This document shows positions 33,524 to 42,061 of a stretch of 64,000 nucleotides of DNA, one piece after another. Both the position numbers and the translations under genes were made by a program. Each line of letters starts with the position of its first letter. Position 1 is the first letter of the stretch. Under the pieces are notes generated by a model. That model made no database searches. It was not told where the DNA came from and saw only the letters and a list, made by a program, of their open reading frames with translations. The stretch spans positions 186,001 through 250,000 of the forward strand of contig NZ_APNG01000002.1 of NCBI RefSeq assembly GCF_040361255.1, written 5' to 3'. The DNA comes from Salinisphaera sp040361255 (GTDB lineage Bacteria > Pseudomonadota > Gammaproteobacteria > Nevskiales > Salinisphaeraceae).

Positions 33524-34912
33524 TCAACCACGGCGCCAGAGTGTTCCCTCCGGGCCGTCTTCGAGCACGATGCCCTGACCGGTGAGTTCATCACGGATTT
33601 CATCGGCGCGGGCAAAGTCCTTGTCCGCGCGGGCCTGGCGCCGCTCTGCGAGCATGGCCTCGATCGCATCCGCGCTCAGCCCGTCGTCGCCGGCCTGGCC
33701 CTGCAGAAACGCCTGGGGTGATTGTTCGAGCAGGCCAATACGCGCGGCCAACCCGGCCAGCCGCGCGCTGATCGCGCCGGCAGCCTGCGCGTCTTCGCCT
33801 TTCAGGCGCTGGCACTCACGCGCCATTTCGAACAACACCGCAATCGCCGCCGGCGTATTCAGATCATCGGCCATCGCGTCGGTGAAACGTGTTTCGAACG
33901 CGTCGGCGGCCGCGTTTGCCCCGTCCACCGGCGCCACATCGCGCAAGGCGGTATAAAGCCGCGACAACGCACTGGTGGCAGCGTCCATGGCATCGGCGTT
34001 ATAGGCCAGCGGACTCCGATAATGCGTGGCCAGCACGAAATAGCGCACGGTTTCGGCGTCGTACTGGGCGAGCACATCGCGAATGGTCAGGAAGTTGCCG
34101 AGCGATTTCGACATCTTTTCGTCGTCGACGGTCACGAAACCGTTATGCATCCAGGTGGTGACATAGCGCTGGCCGGTCGCCGCCTCGCTCTGGGCGATCT
34201 CGTTTTCATGGTGCGGGAACTGCAGATCCAGCCCGCCGCCGTGGATATCGAAACTCGCCCCCAGGCAATGCGTGGACATCGCCGAGCATTCGATATGCCA
34301 GCCGGGCCGGCCCTGGCCCCAGGGCGAATCCCAGCTCGGCTCGTCGGGTTTGGCTGCCTTCCAGAGCACGAAATCCAGCGGATCGGTCTTGGCTTCGTTG
34401 ACCGCGATCCGTGCACCGGCACGCAGGTCGGCCATGCGCCGGCCCGATAGCGCGCCATAGTTTTCGAACGTGCTCACGTCGTAATACACATCGCCGTTAT
34501 CGCTGGCATAAGCCGCGCCGTTTTCGATCAGGCGCTCGATCATGGCGATGATCTGGGCAACGTGGCCGGTCGCGGTGGGCTCCGCGGTGGGCGCGGTCAG
34601 CCCCAGCGCGGCTTCGTCTTCGCGCATGGCCTGGGTGAAGCGTGCGGCGATCGCATCGGGCGTATCCCCGGTTTCATTTGCGCGGTTGATGATCTTGTCG
34701 TCGATATCGGTGACATTGCGCACGTAAGTCACCCGCCACCCCATCGCGCGCAGATAGCGCACGAACATATCGAACACGATCATTACCCGCGCGTGGCCAA
34801 GATGGCAGTAGTCATAGGCCGTTACGCCGCAAACATAAAGTCGTACATGACCCGGTTCGAGGGTTTCGAGAGGCTGGCGCTGACCGCTGAGGCTGTCGTG
34901 CAGTTCGATCAT
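33524..34912 (-). CDS. cysS: cysteinyl-tRNA synthetase
   Basis: CysS charges tRNA-Cys. From ATG 34912 it has 462 aa (E. coli 461). The class I HIGH-type motif is HLGH at 37-40, the first zinc ligand is Cys28 (YVCGVTAYDYCHLGHARV), other ligands lie in WHIECSAMS and HHENE, and KMSKS is near 265. An upstream in-frame extension to 35158 is not family-like and is rejected. It converges with folD; only 9 bp separate the two stops. Confidence 0.97.
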   Translation of the reverse strand: MIELHDSLSGQRQPLETLEPGHVRLYVCGVTAYDYCHLGHARVMIVFDMFVRYLRAMGWRVTYVRNVTDIDDKIINRANETGDTPDAIAARFTQAMREDEAALGLTAPTAEPTATGHVAQIIAMIERLIENGAAYASDNGDVYYDVSTFENYGALSGRRMADLRAGARIAVNEAKTDPLDFVLWKAAKPDEPSWDSPWGQGRPGWHIECSAMSTHCLGASFDIHGGGLDLQFPHHENEIAQSEAATGQRYVTTWMHNGFVTVDDEKMSKSLGNFLTIRDVLAQYDAETVRYFVLATHYRSPLAYNADAMDAATSALSRLYTALRDVAPVDGANAAADAFETRFTDAMADDLNTPAAIAVLFEMARECQRLKGEDAQAAGAISARLAGLAARIGLLEQSPQAFLQGQAGDDGLSADAIEAMLAERRQARADKDFARADEIRDELTGQGIVLEDGPEGTLWRRG

Positions 34913-35242
34913 GGGGCGAAAACGTCGCTGTTGGGACACGAGGCAAGCGCCACAGTCTACCGACTCGCGCAAGTCATGCCGTATATCAAGGGCGACCGTC
35001 GCGCCGCGATCGCCCATTTTCACGATGGGCGAGGCGCGCTCGACGCGCGTTGCGCGCGGTTGAAAAACCACCATCGGGGCTGGCCGCCCGAAGACCGAAA
35101 AATGGCGCGAACGTCGCCACTTCGCGACTGGAAATCCGCCTCGTTCTCGGCGTGCCACGACGTCTGTGTCGCCAAACCACGCGTATTCAACGGCCGGCCG
35201 GGCCTGTTTGGTTTATCCGCTGCAGGCTCCTACTATAGACGT
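34913..35242. other. gene-free interval between cysS and the ankyrin/TPR gene
   Basis: This 330-bp interval separates two divergent genes. Open frames that cross it are extensions of its neighbours and have no family support. I see a GC-rich potential hairpin near 35030-35058 (GGCGCGCTCGACGCGCGTTG region) and the promoter described at 35208. Nothing else is recognisable. Confidence 0.6.
35208..35236 (+). promoter_or_regulatory. candidate sigma70-type promoter for a near-leaderless mRNA
   Basis: TTGGTT (35208-35213) and TACTAT (35231-35236) are separated by exactly 17 bp. A start point about 7 bp after the -10 box would fall on the ATG at 35243, so the transcript would have little or no leader. 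Confidence 0.45.
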
Positions 35243-36496
35243 ATGAAAACGGTAATCGCGATCGTGGTGATTGGCGTAGCCGGCGTGCTCGCCGCGCTCG
35301 CGCTCGACCCCTATCGCGATATCGGCTGTCTCGCCACGCGCGCGGTGGATGCGGTGCGCGAACAACACGCAGGTTGGCAGTGCCTGCATTATGCCGCTGC
35401 CCGCGATGATGTCAGCGCCATTAACGCGGCACTCGACAACGGGCTGTCGGCGAACCTGCGCACCCCGCGCGGCCAGACCCCACTGAATATCGCCGCCGAA
35501 TATGGCAGCCTCGCCGCCGTGCGTACGCTTATCCGGCACCACGCCGAGCTGGAAGCGCGCGACGGACGCAATGGCTTTACCGCCCTGCATTGGGCCGCCG
35601 AGGCCTATCACCCGGCTATTGCCCGCGCCCTGATCGCCGCGGGCGCGAACGCCGATGCCGCCAACAAATGGGAACAAACACCACTCTGGGTATCCGCCTG
35701 GCAACCGGAACAGGGCAACACCGAAATTGCGCATATCCTGGTGGCCGCCGGCGCCGATCCCCGGCGCACGGATCACGAGCACAATACGCCGCTGATCATG
35801 GCCGCACGTTCCGGTCATCAACCCATGATCGGCTATCTGCTCGATCTGGGCGCGGATATCGAAGCCCGTAACGATCACGGGCGCACCGCCCTGTTCCAGG
35901 CCGTGGTCGGTGGCCATAGCGATGCCGTCCGCCTGTTGCTGGCCCGCGGTGCCGACCCTGAGGCGGCTGCCGCGGGCGTTGCACCACTGGCCTACGCGCT
36001 GAATCACGACGAGGCGGCTATCGCCGACCTGCTGGTGGCCAACGGCGCGAATGGCTATCAGCGCTATGCAGCCGACGCGGCGATCAAACGCGGGCGGACG
36101 GCATTTTCCGAAGCCCGTTTCGATGACGCCATCGACGAATTCAGCGCGGCCATCGCGCTGCGCCCCAAAGCCGCCCAGGCCTACTATCGCCGCGGCCTGG
36201 CCCTGGCCGCGCGCGGCCAGCGTGATCAGGCCGAACTCGACTACCGCCAGGCCCATGCGCTGGCCCCCGACTCCGCTGCGATACAGGAAGCCCTGGCCCG
36301 TGTTTATGTCGACGACGGGCGCTACCAGCGCGCGATCAACGCGCTCGAGCCCTTGCTCGCAAACCATCCCGACAATCCAAGAGCGCTGTTTCTGCTCGGC
36401 GAAAGCCGCAGCGGACTGGGCGAGTCCGACCAGGCCAGCGGCTATTTCGATCGCGCCTGTGCACTGGGTTTTCAGCCCGCCTGCGGCCGCTATTGA
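35243..36496 (+). CDS. ankyrin-repeat and TPR protein with an N-terminal signal/anchor
   Basis: The 417-aa protein begins with a hydrophobic segment (about 4-21, TVIAIVVIGVAGVLAALAL), either a signal peptide or a membrane anchor, which suggests a periplasmic location. Residues 48-275 contain about six ankyrin repeats (for example GQTPLNIAAEYGSLAAVRTL, GFTALHWAAEAYHPAIARAL, RTALFQAVVGGHSDAVRLLL). Residues 280-410 contain about three or four TPR-like units (AQAYYRRGLALAARGQRDQA, NPRALFLLGESRSGLGESD). Both repeat classes bind partner proteins; no enzyme motif is visible. It is divergent from cysS and convergent with thiL. Confidence 0.85.
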   Translation: MKTVIAIVVIGVAGVLAALALDPYRDIGCLATRAVDAVREQHAGWQCLHYAAARDDVSAINAALDNGLSANLRTPRGQTPLNIAAEYGSLAAVRTLIRHHAELEARDGRNGFTALHWAAEAYHPAIARALIAAGANADAANKWEQTPLWVSAWQPEQGNTEIAHILVAAGADPRRTDHEHNTPLIMAARSGHQPMIGYLLDLGADIEARNDHGRTALFQAVVGGHSDAVRLLLARGADPEAAAAGVAPLAYALNHDEAAIADLLVANGANGYQRYAADAAIKRGRTAFSEARFDDAIDEFSAAIALRPKAAQAYYRRGLALAARGQRDQAELDYRQAHALAPDSAAIQEALARVYVDDGRYQRAINALEPLLANHPDNPRALFLLGESRSGLGESDQASGYFDRACALGFQPACGRY

Positions 36497-36565
36497 ACGC
36501 GCCCGAAAGCGGCGGTTTTGCGCTGCGCACTTCGACCGCTAGGTCAGGCGTCAAGCCTAGGGAAA

Positions 36566-37513
36566 CTAAGCAAAATGGTCCCAGCCGCGGGTATCTTCGA
36601 CGGCCCACGGACGTTCCTCGCGATCGACCACACGCAGCCCGGCTTCGGCCTCGACGCGGCCGATCACCGTCAACGGACAATCCAGGGCGGCGCGGGCGCT
36701 GTCGAGCGCACTGTCGGCGAGCGTGATGCATAGCTCGTAGTCGTCGCCACCGGCGAATTGCAGCTGGCGCCGCTGATCGCGATCGCATGCACGCGCGAGC
36801 GCCGGCGAGGCCGGCAATGCGTCGATATTCACGCAGGCGCCGACACCGCTGGCGTTCAGGATATGGCCGAGATCGGCCGCCAACCCGTCGGAGACATCGA
36901 TCGCCGCGCTGGCCAGGCCACGCAACGCCCATCCCGTGCGCCAGCTCGGCCGGGTCAGACGCGCGATACATGCCTGCTGATCCGGGCTCGCGCTGGCACG
37001 CGCGTCCCAGCACTGCAGACCATAAGCCGCATCGCCGAGCGTACCGGTGACCGCGATCAAATCCCCCACACGCGCACCGCTGCGACGCAGCGCCGCCGAT
37101 GGCGGCACGCAGCCAATCGCGGTAATCGTAAGTGTGAGTTCACCGCGGGTGGTATCGCCGCCGATAATGTCCACCGAAGCACGGCCAATCGCGGCGAGTG
37201 CGCCGTCGAGCAATGCATCGCACCAGTCGGCATCGAGCTCGGGCGCGGCGAGCGCGATCGTTACCCATGCGGGCGCTGCACCCATCGCTGCGAGATCCGA
37301 CAAGTTGACCGCAAGCGCCTTGTAGCCGATATCGAACGCCGCCGTATCGCTCGGAAAATGGCGCCCGGCAATGAGTGTGTCGGTGGTGATGGCCAGTTCC
37401 TGGCCTGGCGGTGGCGCGATCAGCGCGGCGTCGTCGCCGATGCCCAGGCGCGTATCAGCCCGTTGCGGGTTCAGGCGCTGCGCCAGCCGGTCGACAAGCG
37501 CGAATTCACGCAT
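36566..37513 (-). CDS. thiL: thiamine-monophosphate kinase
   Basis: ThiL phosphorylates thiamine monophosphate to the active cofactor thiamine diphosphate. The 315-aa protein shows the family motifs LGIGDDAALI (Asp27/Asp28, Mg-ATP), AVNLSDLAAMGAAPAW, IIGGDTTRG, IDVSDGLAADLGHI and GGDDYELCI, and ends with WDHFA. It is six bases downstream of nusB, the last gene of the riboflavin-nusB-thiL run. Confidence 0.97.
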   Translation of the reverse strand: MREFALVDRLAQRLNPQRADTRLGIGDDAALIAPPPGQELAITTDTLIAGRHFPSDTAAFDIGYKALAVNLSDLAAMGAAPAWVTIALAAPELDADWCDALLDGALAAIGRASVDIIGGDTTRGELTLTITAIGCVPPSAALRRSGARVGDLIAVTGTLGDAAYGLQCWDARASASPDQQACIARLTRPSWRTGWALRGLASAAIDVSDGLAADLGHILNASGVGACVNIDALPASPALARACDRDQRRQLQFAGGDDYELCITLADSALDSARAALDCPLTVIGRVEAEAGLRVVDREERPWAVEDTRGWDHFA

Positions 37514-37519
37514 GAGGCG

Positions 37520-38035
37520 TTACTTGCGCGCCTGGATCTCGCTGGCTCGCAGCGAGCGCGCGGTCGCATCCAGCACGCCGTTGATGAAGCGATGCCCATC
37601 AGTGGCGCCGAAGGTCTTGGCGAGGTTCGTGGCCTCGTTGATGATGGCCGCGAACGGAATCTCGATACGATCACGCAATTCGAAGGTGGCCAGCAGCAGA
37701 ATCGCGTATTCCACCGGGTCCAGCTGGACCGCGGGCCGGCTCAGATACGGATCGAACGCGGCCTCGAGCGCACTGACGTCGTAGACCACACCGCGCAGCA
37801 GGGTTTCGAAATACTCGCGATCGAGTTCACGCAATCGTCCGGCCTGGGCGAACTGCAGGATCAGCTCACCCAGATCGGTGCCGCTCATGCGCCATTGATA
37901 AATCGCCTGCACGGCCGCCATGCGCGCGCGAATACGCGCGCCGCCGGGCACGCGCGCCGGCGTGGGCAACTCGTCCTGATCCGGGCCGTCCGTTTCCTGG
38001 GATTCGTATTGAACCTGGTCGTCGCTGATGATCAC
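37520..38035 (-). CDS. nusB: transcription antitermination factor NusB
   Basis: NusB with NusE (S10) binds boxA RNA in rRNA operons and phage antitermination complexes. The 171-aa protein is longer than E. coli NusB (139) because of an acidic N-terminal extension of about 35 residues before the RARMAAVQAIYQWRMSG helix. Core signatures are REYFETLLRGV, LDPVEYAILLLATFELRDR and FGATDGHRFINGVLD. The start is GTG 38035; the extension may be shorter if a later start is used. It lies 19 bp after ribH. Confidence 0.95.
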   Translation of the reverse strand: MIISDDQVQYESQETDGPDQDELPTPARVPGGARIRARMAAVQAIYQWRMSGTDLGELILQFAQAGRLRELDREYFETLLRGVVYDVSALEAAFDPYLSRPAVQLDPVEYAILLLATFELRDRIEIPFAAIINEATNLAKTFGATDGHRFINGVLDATARSLRASEIQARK

Positions 38036-38054
38036 GTCGGATGCTCTTTTCGCG

Positions 38055-38525
38055 CTATTCGCCGATCATGCGCAGCAGCGAGGCCATTTCCACCACCGCG
38101 CTGGCCGCCTCTGCGCCCTTGTTGTGGTCTTCGTCGGGCTGCGCGCGCGCATCGGCCTGTTCGGCGTTATCGGCGGTGATTACGCCAAAGCCCACCGGCA
38201 CGCCATATTCAAGCGCGGTCGCCGACAGGCCCTTGGCGCACTCGCCCGCGACGAAATCGAAGTGCGGGGTTTCGCCGCGAATCACCGCGCCGAGGGCGAT
38301 AATGCCGTCGTAATCCTCGCCGTCGGCAAGCCGATCGACCGCCAACGGCAGCTCGAACGCGCCGGGCACGCGCACGAGCGTGATATCGCCGTCGTCGACG
38401 CCGCAGTCATTGAGCACGTCGAGCGCGCCGTCGACCAGACGATCGACGATATCGTCGTTCCAGCGAGTACACACGATGGCGATACGCAAACCGTCGCCGT
38501 CGAATTCTCCTTGAATGCTGCGCAT
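38055..38525 (-). CDS. ribH: 6,7-dimethyl-8-ribityllumazine synthase
   Basis: RibH condenses the pyrimidine and butanone-phosphate precursors in the penultimate riboflavin step. The 156-aa protein carries RWNDDIVDRLVDGA, VPGAFELPLA, GAVIRGETPHFDFVAGE (with the catalytic His) and VPVGFGVITADNAEQADAR. It belongs to the rib operon, 50 bp after ribBA. Confidence 0.97.
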   Translation of the reverse strand: MRSIQGEFDGDGLRIAIVCTRWNDDIVDRLVDGALDVLNDCGVDDGDITLVRVPGAFELPLAVDRLADGEDYDGIIALGAVIRGETPHFDFVAGECAKGLSATALEYGVPVGFGVITADNAEQADARAQPDEDHNKGAEAASAVVEMASLLRMIGE

Positions 38526-38575
38526 GATGGCCGCCCTTTTGATTCCGATCGATATTATCGCACGACGCCCGCAAT

Positions 38576-39703
38576 TTATTGCGTGTCGTGCTTGCCCTGA
38601 ACGTATTCGACGACTTCGAGGCCGAAGCCGGAAATCCCCTGCAGGCGCATCGGCGCCGACAGCACGCGCATCCGACGCACGCCTAGGTCGGTGAGAATCT
38701 GGGCGCCCACGCCGTAAGTGCGCAGGATACGGCTTTCGTCGCCCGCACCGTCCGGCGCGTGCGATGGCGCGTTGCCTTCGACGATGCGAATACGCTCGAT
38801 CAACTCGCGCGCGGTTTCAGGCTTGCGCAGAATCACCACCACGCCACAGCCCTCTTCGGCAACGCGTGCGAGTGTATCGCGCAACGGCCAGCCGAAATCG
38901 CCGTGGCGCACGCCCAGCATGTCGGCGAGCGTATTGCGTACATGCACGCGCACCAGCGTGGGCGTCTCCGCATCGATCTCGCCGCGCACCATCGCGAAAT
39001 GCAGCACCTTGTCGACTTCGTCTTCGAAGGAATACAGGGTGAACGGGCCGAACTCGGTCTCGACTTGGGACTCGGTCACGCGCACGACGGTGCGTTCGTT
39101 TTCGATGCGATACCGAATCAGATCGGCGATCGTACCCAGCTTGATATCGTGCTCGGCGGCGAACTGCTCGAGATCCGGCAGGCGCGCCATGGTGCCGTCT
39201 TCGTTGAGAATCTCGACGATCACCGACGCCGGCTCCAAACCCGCCAGCCGGGCGAGATCGCAGCCGGCTTCGGTATGGCCGGCGCGTGCCAGCGTGCCAC
39301 CGGGCTGCGACATCAACGGAAAGATATGCCCCGGCTGAACCAGATCCGACGGCTGGGCATCGCGTTTGACCGCGGCACGCACGGTCTGGGCGCGGTCGTG
39401 CGCGGAAATACCCGTGGTCACGCCTTCGGCGGCTTCGATCGAGAGGGTGAAATTGGTCGACTGGGCTTCGTCGCTGGCCGCCACCATCAACGGCAGATGC
39501 AGCTGGCGACAACGCTCGCGGGTAAGTGTGAGACAGATCAGCCCACGGCCGTAGCGCGCCATGAAGTTGATGTCTTCGGGGCGTACGCATTCAGCGGCCA
39601 TGATCAGGTCGCCTTCATTCTCGCGATTGGCGTCGTCGAGCATGATCACCATGCGACCGTTGCGCATGTCGTCCACGACCTCTTCGATCGGGCTAATGGC
39701 CAT
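38576..39703 (-). CDS. ribBA: 3,4-dihydroxy-2-butanone-4-phosphate synthase with degenerate GTP cyclohydrolase II domain
   Basis: The 375-aa protein starts at ATG 39703 with AAGGA seven bases upstream. The N-terminal domain (1-205) is a complete RibB: DDANRENEGDLIMAAE, the acidic loop, and HTEAGCDLARLAG. The C-terminal domain (about 210-370) resembles GTP cyclohydrolase II in length and fold pattern. It lacks the zinc-binding Cys-x10-Cys-x-Cys cluster and the arginine/tyrosine catalytic set, so only the RibB activity is expected. Such RibBA relatives are common in gammaproteobacteria, with a separate ribA elsewhere in the genome. Confidence 0.92.
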   Translation of the reverse strand: MAISPIEEVVDDMRNGRMVIMLDDANRENEGDLIMAAECVRPEDINFMARYGRGLICLTLTRERCRQLHLPLMVAASDEAQSTNFTLSIEAAEGVTTGISAHDRAQTVRAAVKRDAQPSDLVQPGHIFPLMSQPGGTLARAGHTEAGCDLARLAGLEPASVIVEILNEDGTMARLPDLEQFAAEHDIKLGTIADLIRYRIENERTVVRVTESQVETEFGPFTLYSFEDEVDKVLHFAMVRGEIDAETPTLVRVHVRNTLADMLGVRHGDFGWPLRDTLARVAEEGCGVVVILRKPETARELIERIRIVEGNAPSHAPDGAGDESRILRTYGVGAQILTDLGVRRMRVLSAPMRLQGISGFGLEVVEYVQGKHDTQ

Positions 39704-39793
39704 AGCGGATTCCTTCAAAAACGCGGGATACGAACGCCGTAGCGTGCATGCATGCGCATGCCGCGGCGCAGTCTACCACCGCGGGACAGGGAT

Positions 39794-40387
39794 TCAGTCG
39801 GTCGCGATCAGACGCGCGAGATAGCGCGCGATGACATCGATTTCCAGATTCACGCGGTCGCCCACGGCACGTTCGCCGAGCGTGGTATGCGCCATCGTAT
39901 GCGGCACGATATTCACGCCGAAACGATCGCCTTCGACCTCGTTGACGGTCAGGCTGATGCCGTCCACGCATACCGAGCCCTTGGGCGCAAAAAAGCGTGC
40001 GAGATGCGCCGGCACCGAAAACGTCAGTCGCCAGGAGCGTGCATCCTGCTCTCGCGCTTGGAGCACGCCGAAGCCGTCCACATGGCCGGACACCAGATGC
40101 CCGCCCAACGGCTCGCCCGCGCGCAGCGCGCCTTCCAGGTTGACCGCGCTACCGACCTCCAGTGCGCCGAGCGTGGTCAGCGACAGGGTTTCCTGCGAGA
40201 CATCGGCAGCGAAGGAGCGCCCGTCCAGCTCCACCGCGGTCAGGCAAACACCCGACACGGCAATACTGTCGCCGATCGCGACCGTGCCGAGATCGGTATC
40301 GCCGGTATCGATGACGATACGCGTATCGCCACCGCGTTCCTCGAGGGCCGCAACACGGCCGAGACCCTTGATGATGCCGGTAAACAT
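39794..40387 (-). CDS. ribE: riboflavin synthase alpha chain
   Basis: This enzyme dismutates two lumazine molecules into riboflavin. The 197-aa protein has the paired lumazine-binding domains: MFTGIIKGLGRV, VSGVCLTAVEL and GGHLVSGHVDG in the first half, then VCVDGISLTVNEV and VNIVPHTMAHTTLG in the second. It is two bases after ribD; the 90-bp gap to ribBA contains a GCATGC-rich inverted repeat but no FMN riboswitch that I can recognise. Confidence 0.97.
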   Translation of the reverse strand: MFTGIIKGLGRVAALEERGGDTRIVIDTGDTDLGTVAIGDSIAVSGVCLTAVELDGRSFAADVSQETLSLTTLGALEVGSAVNLEGALRAGEPLGGHLVSGHVDGFGVLQAREQDARSWRLTFSVPAHLARFFAPKGSVCVDGISLTVNEVEGDRFGVNIVPHTMAHTTLGERAVGDRVNLEIDVIARYLARLIATD

Positions 40388-40389
40388 GG

Positions 40390-41517
40390 TCAGTCCTTTT
40401 GCGTGGCGGCCGGGCGCGCGGTGATACGCCAGTCCGCGCCGACCGGTTCGACGGTATCGATGGCCAGCTGACGCGCATCGGCGATCGAGCCAATCCCGGG
40501 CATGTGCAGCAAGCCGCGCCCGCCATCGCCCAACAGCTTGGGCGCCATATAGATTACATATTCGTCCACCAATCCGGCCTCGGCGAGCGCACCCGCCAGC
40601 GCGGGCCCGGATTCGACCAGCACGTCGTTGATCTCGCGTTGACCAAGATCGGCCAGGACCGCGTCCAGATCGACACGATCGTCGTGGGTATCAATGGATA
40701 CCACCTGCGCGCCGGCCTGTTCCAGCGCATCGATACGCTCGCGATCGCCGCTGGCGGTATAAACGAGTACACCTGCCGCCGTTTCGAACAGCCGGGCGCT
40801 GGCCGACATCGCCAGATGGGTATCGAGCACCACCGCCAGTGGCTGTGGCCATTGGCCCTTGAGCCGCACATTCAGCCCCGGGTCGTCGGCCTGCTGGGTG
40901 CCCCGCCCGACCATGACCGCGCCGCTTTCCGCGCGTAGCCGATGCACATCGTCGCGGGCGACATCGCCGGTAATCCATTGGCTGCTGCCATCGGCCGCCG
41001 CGGTACGTCCATCGAGACTCATCGCCAGCTTCACACGCACGCGTGGCCTGCCCGCGCGCATGCGCATTTCAAACCCCGGATTGAGCGCCCGACAGCGATC
41101 GGCCACCACGTCGGCGATCACCTCGATACCGGCATCGCGCAGGCGGGCTATGCCCTGGCCGTTGACCTGCGGGTTCGGATCGGTGGCGCCGATGATTACC
41201 TGGGCCACGCCCGCGCCGATCAGCGCATCCACACAGGGCGCGGTGCGCCCAGTATGGCTGCAGGGTTCGAGGGTGACATAGACGGTGGCACCCCGAGCGT
41301 TATCGCCACGGCGTTCGACATCCGCGAGTGCGGCTTTTTCGGCATGGTCTTCGCCCGCTCGCTCGTGCCAGCCTTCGCCGATCACGGTCTCACCGCGCAC
41401 GATCACACAGCCCACACGCGGATTCGGGCGGGTGGTGTACCAGCCCCGCCGCGCCAGCTCGATCGCGCGCTGCATGAAATAGGCATGCACCGCCTGTCGC
41501 ACGGGCGTTACGCTCAT
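40390..41517 (-). CDS. ribD: bifunctional pyrimidine deaminase/reductase RibD
   Basis: RibD performs the second and third steps of riboflavin synthesis. The 375-aa protein has an N-terminal cytidine-deaminase-type zinc site (DHAEKAAL, then PCSHTGRTAPCVDAL). Its C-terminal reductase domain carries VKLAMSLDGRTA, DGSSQWITG and DVLVESGPALAGALAEAGLV. It overlaps nrdR by 4 bp. Confidence 0.97.
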   Translation of the reverse strand: MSVTPVRQAVHAYFMQRAIELARRGWYTTRPNPRVGCVIVRGETVIGEGWHERAGEDHAEKAALADVERRGDNARGATVYVTLEPCSHTGRTAPCVDALIGAGVAQVIIGATDPNPQVNGQGIARLRDAGIEVIADVVADRCRALNPGFEMRMRAGRPRVRVKLAMSLDGRTAAADGSSQWITGDVARDDVHRLRAESGAVMVGRGTQQADDPGLNVRLKGQWPQPLAVVLDTHLAMSASARLFETAAGVLVYTASGDRERIDALEQAGAQVVSIDTHDDRVDLDAVLADLGQREINDVLVESGPALAGALAEAGLVDEYVIYMAPKLLGDGGRGLLHMPGIGSIADARQLAIDTVEPVGADWRITARPAATQKD

Positions 41518-42032
41518 CGCTGACCAGGCTCCTCGCCGGCTGCGCTGTCGATCAGCGACAGCTGACCGCTACGCCGGCCGGGCGTGGCTTCAAGGCGCTC
41601 GATTTCTTCGCGAAAGGCCTGTACGTCCTCGAAGCGCCGGTAGACCGAGGCGAAACGCACGAACGCCACCTGATCGAGTTCGCGCAATTCCTCCATTACC
41701 CATTCGCCAAGCTGGCGCGAAGCGACTTCGCGCTCGGCATCGGTACGCAGACGCTGAAGAATATGGCTGATGGCGGTATCGATCGCCTCCGCCGCCACAG
41801 GTCGTTTGTAGAGCGCGCGAGTAATGCCCTGACGCAGCTTCGCCTCGTCGAACGGTTCGGGCGTGCCGTCATTCTTGACGATACGCGGCAACACCAGTTC
41901 GGCCGTTTCGAAGGTGGTAAAGCGCGCGCCGCAGGCCGGACACTCACGCCGACGGCGCACCTGGCTGCCTTCGGCGGCCAGGCGCGAATCGACCACGCGC
42001 GTAGCGCGCTCATCGCAGAACGGACACTGCAT
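41514..42032 (-). CDS. nrdR: transcriptional repressor NrdR
   Basis: NrdR represses ribonucleotide reductase genes in response to nucleotide pools. The 172-aa protein has an N-terminal zinc ribbon (Cys3, Cys6, Cys31, Cys34) and an ATP-cone domain (LVLPRIVKNDGTPEPFDEAK). It is about 20 residues longer than usual, with a Gly/Glu-rich C-terminal tail. No nrd gene lies in the window. It is coupled to ribD by an ATGA overlap, a widespread pairing. Confidence 0.96.
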   Translation of the reverse strand: MQCPFCDERATRVVDSRLAAEGSQVRRRRECPACGARFTTFETAELVLPRIVKNDGTPEPFDEAKLRQGITRALYKRPVAAEAIDTAISHILQRLRTDAEREVASRQLGEWVMEELRELDQVAFVRFASVYRRFEDVQAFREEIERLEATPGRRSGQLSLIDSAAGEEPGQR

Positions 42033-42061
42033 GCGTGGCTTCCCTGTTCGCTATGCCCGGC

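Noticed and set aside
35022..35242. N-terminal extension of the ankyrin/TPR protein back to 34562
   Set aside because: The added residues overlap the 5' part of cysS, have no domain, and the ATG at 35243 begins a clear signal/anchor segment.
39704..39793. Possible FMN riboswitch before ribBA
   Set aside because: The 90-bp gap lacks the conserved RFN-element blocks and is too short; it only has a GCATGC-rich inverted repeat.
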